This document shows, one piece after another, positions 60,141-64,000 of a stretch of 64,000 nucleotides of DNA; within the stretch, counting starts at the first letter, position 1, and every line of letters starts with the position of its first letter. The position numbers and the translations under genes are program-made. This DNA is from Albula goreensis (lineage: Eukaryota; Chordata; Actinopteri; Albuliformes; Albulidae): NCBI GenBank assembly GCA_022829145.1, contig CM040746.1, forward strand, positions 24,667,832-24,731,831, in the 5' to 3' direction. The notes beneath the pieces are model-generated. The model saw nothing but the letters and a program-made list of their open reading frames with translations, searched no databases and was not told the origin of the DNA.

Positions 60141-62680
60141 AGCCGTCCTCTTTACTAACTAAAGGGGAACGATCATTACAGATAAAGTGATAGGTTTCTA
60201 CTCTTATTCAGATTATCTAGACTGAAACGTATAAAGACAACACATCACAGTATTTCATACAAAGCAAGACACAGATACATTACAAAGTGACATTCACATA
60301 ACACTGCAGCAGAAGAACATTAGGAGAATTGCAACATTTCTTTCTGAAAAGTGTAGGTATTGACTTTGCAAATTTTGAATCCCTATTCTGAAATCACCCA
60401 GTTATTTTCTGAACCAGTACTTGGCCCCTGCAGGCATGGCATTGTATGGGAGCTTGATTATTTCATTTTTTAATCAAAGCTTTGCAGACTCTGAGCTGAA
60501 TCACTGAAAATTAAATTTCTCGATTGCTCATTCTGTTCCCTGTACCTTTTATATCAGCCACTACACATATCATCATCAGAGATGATGATGATTTGTAATC
60601 CATATAGAATTTATTACAATTTTATTTTTTTACGTCCTGTGCCAAACAGCCATGCGGACAAGGGTCTTCTCATTCGACCATTGAGCTGTTGCAGTTTCCA
60701 TGGTTTCAAGCTTGTTACAATTATTATTAGAAACCGAAATAGCTTAAATAAAGGACTGATGCACAACAAGAGCAGAAGTCATCTATCAGCAGATTTTGTC
60801 TCATCATAACATCAAACAATCACTAAGTGGGGAGGGGAGCTGATGTATTTACATTAAGGAGTGAATCTTTTCAACAAACTGACCTGCCTACATGTTCTCT
60901 AAAGTAAACCCACATAACTTCCTAGAGGATATAGCACTTCTGTTTGGCTTGTCTCAGATTTTGTTTGCTTTTGCTTCTACTTAAAATACAACTTTCATGA
61001 CTGTGTGTATTCTTATTGATATGGGAATAACTTAGTACTTTCAGTTGCAAAATAGATCCATTCTTAAAGTTCTTGCGACAACATGGATAAAATATTTTTG
61101 GTCATTTGGGGGCACTGTTGTCATTGCATAGGAATATGACTCCATCATTTTTTGATGGTAAATACTTGACAAAATAAAATTTTGTTGTCTTTCATGATGA
61201 AGACACTGATTTTTTTCATGGCCCATTTATGCAAACATCCATTAAAGTGATTCACTTTGACAGATCTCTGATGTTTGCTTTCAAGTTATCAAGAACCTGA
61301 CTGAGATTGTATTTGTGCATGGAAAAGAGTGCAAGAGGTAATTTCAAATTAAACCAAGGGAATGCCTTTAACTGGACATAACCATGCAAGTAAACATGGA
61401 GACATCCTAACAATGCTGCTGACAAAGAACTGCTCTGCATGCCTTTTCAAAGAAGTGGCAGATTAACGTTATTAAATGTATAATTGAAGCCAATCAACGC
61501 TACTCAGTTCAGCTGCAAGTAGGCTGACATGACAGCTAATGCATATATCTGTTGTTAACATTTCAGCATTTTCCAGAATAAATCTGTCATTATGGCTAAT
61601 TTTAAGAGTAGATAAATAATAAAATAATAAAAACTCTGTTATGTTTTATGTTCACTTTACATATTAAGTGACAGGTGAATATGTATCATATAAAACCAGA
61701 CTTAAAGGGATAAAAAACATTACCATGGCAAGCAGCTAAAACAGTAACTTGACAGTGCAGTGAATTGAAGCTAAGAATAATTAGGTGAGTTTTTCATAAC
61801 GATATGTATTTGGAATGACAGTTTCTAGGCCCAGATGGACAAGGCTGGAACTTTAAACAAGTCTTTAAAAAGCATAGCAAAATGTCCTCTGCTGACCTCA
61901 GAGGGTCCTGTGGGTTATGGGGACTCAGTAGCTGACAGCATGTTTAGTGATGCACCCATCTGGCTGCAGGAGACATCTCAACTCATGAACAGAGTGTAGG
62001 AACAGTCACTGAGGGCCATGTGGCTGTACACTCTCCCTACAATGAATAAATGGCTCCTGCCTTGAAAGAGGGGCAGACAAGCATGTACAGTAATGAGACT
62101 CCACTTATGGCCCTGTTCAGTGTGTGACTGGGCAGGGAGCTCTTTTAGCTCAAATGTATTGCAATGAGAGACGGATCTGCTTCACAGATAGATATTGACC
62201 TTCACCTAAAATAATTGAACCAAACACTTGGATCCTCTCACTGCCAGACTGACACATCCCTCAAAACCGAGGCATGGGATGTGGTTTGAGAGCCACTCTG
62301 CCTGGCTCCGACTCCCACAGTTTATTGAGTAAATCAATGGCAAGTCAGCCCTGAAGCCCTACACTAGTCCTTATGCCTGTAGTTGAGCAGGAACCCTTTC
62401 AGCTGTTTCTAACAGCTGCTGTTTAAATGGTGTAATTTGACGGTAAGCAGCATTGATCTTTTCCCATGGAAAGTCATGCAGAAAATTATGGTTACAAATA
62501 AATGTTTGAATCATACCTGACTTGGGCCTGCCTGTCCGAAAAAGAGAGAATGAGGGTGCATGCCTCACTGAAGCAGGTGGAAATGCATTACCGGTTCTGT
62601 AATTGGTAATCGCAAAGCATTCTATGAAATCCAGTCCAAAACAGAAACCTTGTCTTGGTTAAATATTGCCTCAGGTTCAC
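60141..62680. other. Intergenic DNA, nothing recognised
   Basis: AT-rich unique-looking sequence without exon, RNA gene or clear repeat. Confidence 0.4.
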
Positions 62681-63173
62681 CTAGGCTGCGGTCCAATACT
62701 TTTTCTCGTCTCCTCCTTTCCTCCACTCGTTTCCTCCCCTCCTACCCCGGAACTATGCCGGAAATATGTGGAGGAACGGAGGGGAGGAAATGAGTGGAGG
62801 AAAGGAGGAGATAAATTGAAAATTGGAACAGCTAATCCAATTCACCCGTCGTCAAAGTCGACGTCGGCTATTGATGAAGTAATAATTTTGACTGACTCTG
62901 AGAATACCGAAGCCAATCAAAATATTCTGTGGGATGGTCTTTTAACCTGACTGGTCGTGAGGTCGCACAATGATGTCACCCAGAAATGTGAAAAGACTTC
63001 TGCGGTAGGATACATCGATGTATCTTTCATTTGGAGGAAAGGAGGAGACAAGATTTCGTTTTGGAACAGTGGAGGGAAGGAGGACACATAATCAGCTTCC
63101 GGGGCACGGAGGAAAGGAGGGGAGGAAAGGAGGAAAAGAGGAGACGAATTTGAGTATTGGAACGCAGCCCTAG
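62681..63173. mobile_element. ~490-bp MITE with complex subterminal inverted arms
   Basis: The left end CTAGGCTGCGGTCCAATACT is matched inverted at the right end (AGTATTGGAACGCAGCCCTAG, shortened by one base). Both ends continue into long purine/pyrimidine strands (TCTCCTCCTTTCCTCC against GGAGGAAAGGAGGAGA). A CTA at each outer edge may be a 3-bp target duplication, which would suit PIF/Harbinger, but the palindromic ends make this uncertain. The end motif also recurs internally in inverted orientation at about 62773-62838 and 63033-63066. No transposase. Confidence 0.75.
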
Positions 63174-64000
63174 TTTTCGGCATAAAGGTTACTTTGTCTT
63201 ATTGATTGTTTCTGACTTCTCCCTTTGGTGTAAATGACCAGGATACATTCTATATTTTAAAATAATTTTATAAGAGAGAAATGCAAAATTTGTCTCTTAC
63301 TCTTTCACACTACATGGACTAACAATGATTTACTGTATCACCAGTTTGCATATTTTGACTTACCGATTATATCAAAATCAACTTATCAGATATACTGAGT
63401 GTCACATCCGCATGTTCTGGGGCTATTTGATACGTGCTGTCCCTGCTTCCGGTCTAGATTTAATCTGTTACCAGCTGAGCATGGTGAGATGAGTGGCTGC
63501 AGCCTGACTGGATCCATGCCCTTAATGTCACATAACTGGCTCTCTCTCATTCTGAGAGCTCTTAGGCCATAAGGTGAATTTTATCAAAGGAATACCAGAG
63601 GCATAATCTGTTAGCAGAATAATAGACTCTAACAAAAAATAATAGTAATGGTCAAGGGCTCAAGAGAAAGAATTGTCAGTATCAGTCCACTGGTGTTGAA
63701 TATGGGTTTGTCCCTGAGAATCATGCCTGTTATTTGAGCTTATCCTTACTTGTGTGTCATCAGGCTTTCTTTGCAGAAGGTGCACCATATGACAGGTGAG
63801 TCCTTCAGCACTTATAATAAATCTCAGCTCTCCAGGGAAAAACATGTCAAGCAAATGAGGGCTCAAAGGAGATGCCCGTAGTGAAAGACAAGAAAAGTCA
63901 GAGTTAATGAAGTCTCCAGTTTAGCACAGCAGGAAACCTGGTTTTATGGCTCTCTGTAGAGTGCAATAGCTGTGATTATGACTGTGACTCAGGTGGAGAG
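63174..64000. other. Intergenic DNA, nothing recognised
   Basis: No gene or repeat supported. Confidence 0.4.

Noticed and set aside
59813-60158. Two overlapping frames with repeated Gly-Phe-Ser words
   Set aside because: Translation of the degenerate CTTCAG minisatellite.
62666-63183. Frames on both strands over the MITE
   Set aside because: Products of GGA/TCC-rich terminal arms; no similarity to transposases.

Overview
The window is animal genomic DNA and almost certainly comes from a ray-finned fish, probably a teleost. It is AT-rich, has dense CA/TG microsatellites, and carries several DNA-transposon families and a LINE of the kind seen in fish genomes. Species cannot be assigned from the sequence alone. 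There are no bacterial-style operons, CRISPR arrays, rRNA genes or intact tRNA genes.

The only protein-coding gene I can support is the 3' half of SPOCK1 (testican-1), a secreted calcium-binding proteoglycan, on the + strand. Five coding exons are present: 28905-29024, 31305-31526, 33498-33560, 34984-35121 and 36898-37091. They encode the SPARC-type extracellular calcium-binding (EC) domain, the thyroglobulin type-1 domain, the Ser-Gly glycosaminoglycan attachment region and the acidic C-terminus ending in Tyr-Val-Trp. All junctions have GT/AG sites and all introns are phase 1, so the internal exons are symmetric. The upstream exons (signal peptide, N-terminal region, follistatin/Kazal domain) were not found, so positions 1-28904 look like part of one very large intron. 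A long 3' UTR probably runs to an AATAAA at 42174.

Region by region: 1-28904 is SPOCK1 intron. It holds a palindromic DNA element (1146-2025), a tandem two-unit dispersed repeat (6755-7690), a tRNA-like SINE relic near 19.1 kb, degenerate minisatellites and simple repeats. Positions 28905-42200 hold the exons and 3' UTR. Simple repeats lie close to the splice sites of exons A, C and D. Positions 42200-64000 are apparently gene-free downstream DNA. This part holds a compound ATT/AGT repeat (45.4 kb), a decayed Tc1-like transposase (52.4-52.7 kb), a LINE reverse-transcriptase fragment with a 352-codon open frame (54.16-55.22 kb), a 337-bp full-length foldback element (55.8-56.15 kb), an LTR-like fossil (58.7-59.3 kb), a degenerate minisatellite (59.65-60.14 kb) and a MITE with repeated subterminal arms (62.68-63.17 kb).

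No new multi-gene system is evident. The most unusual features are the foldback elements, the simple-repeat cluster around the SPOCK1 splice sites, and an unexplained 56-codon minus-strand frame at 11857-12027.
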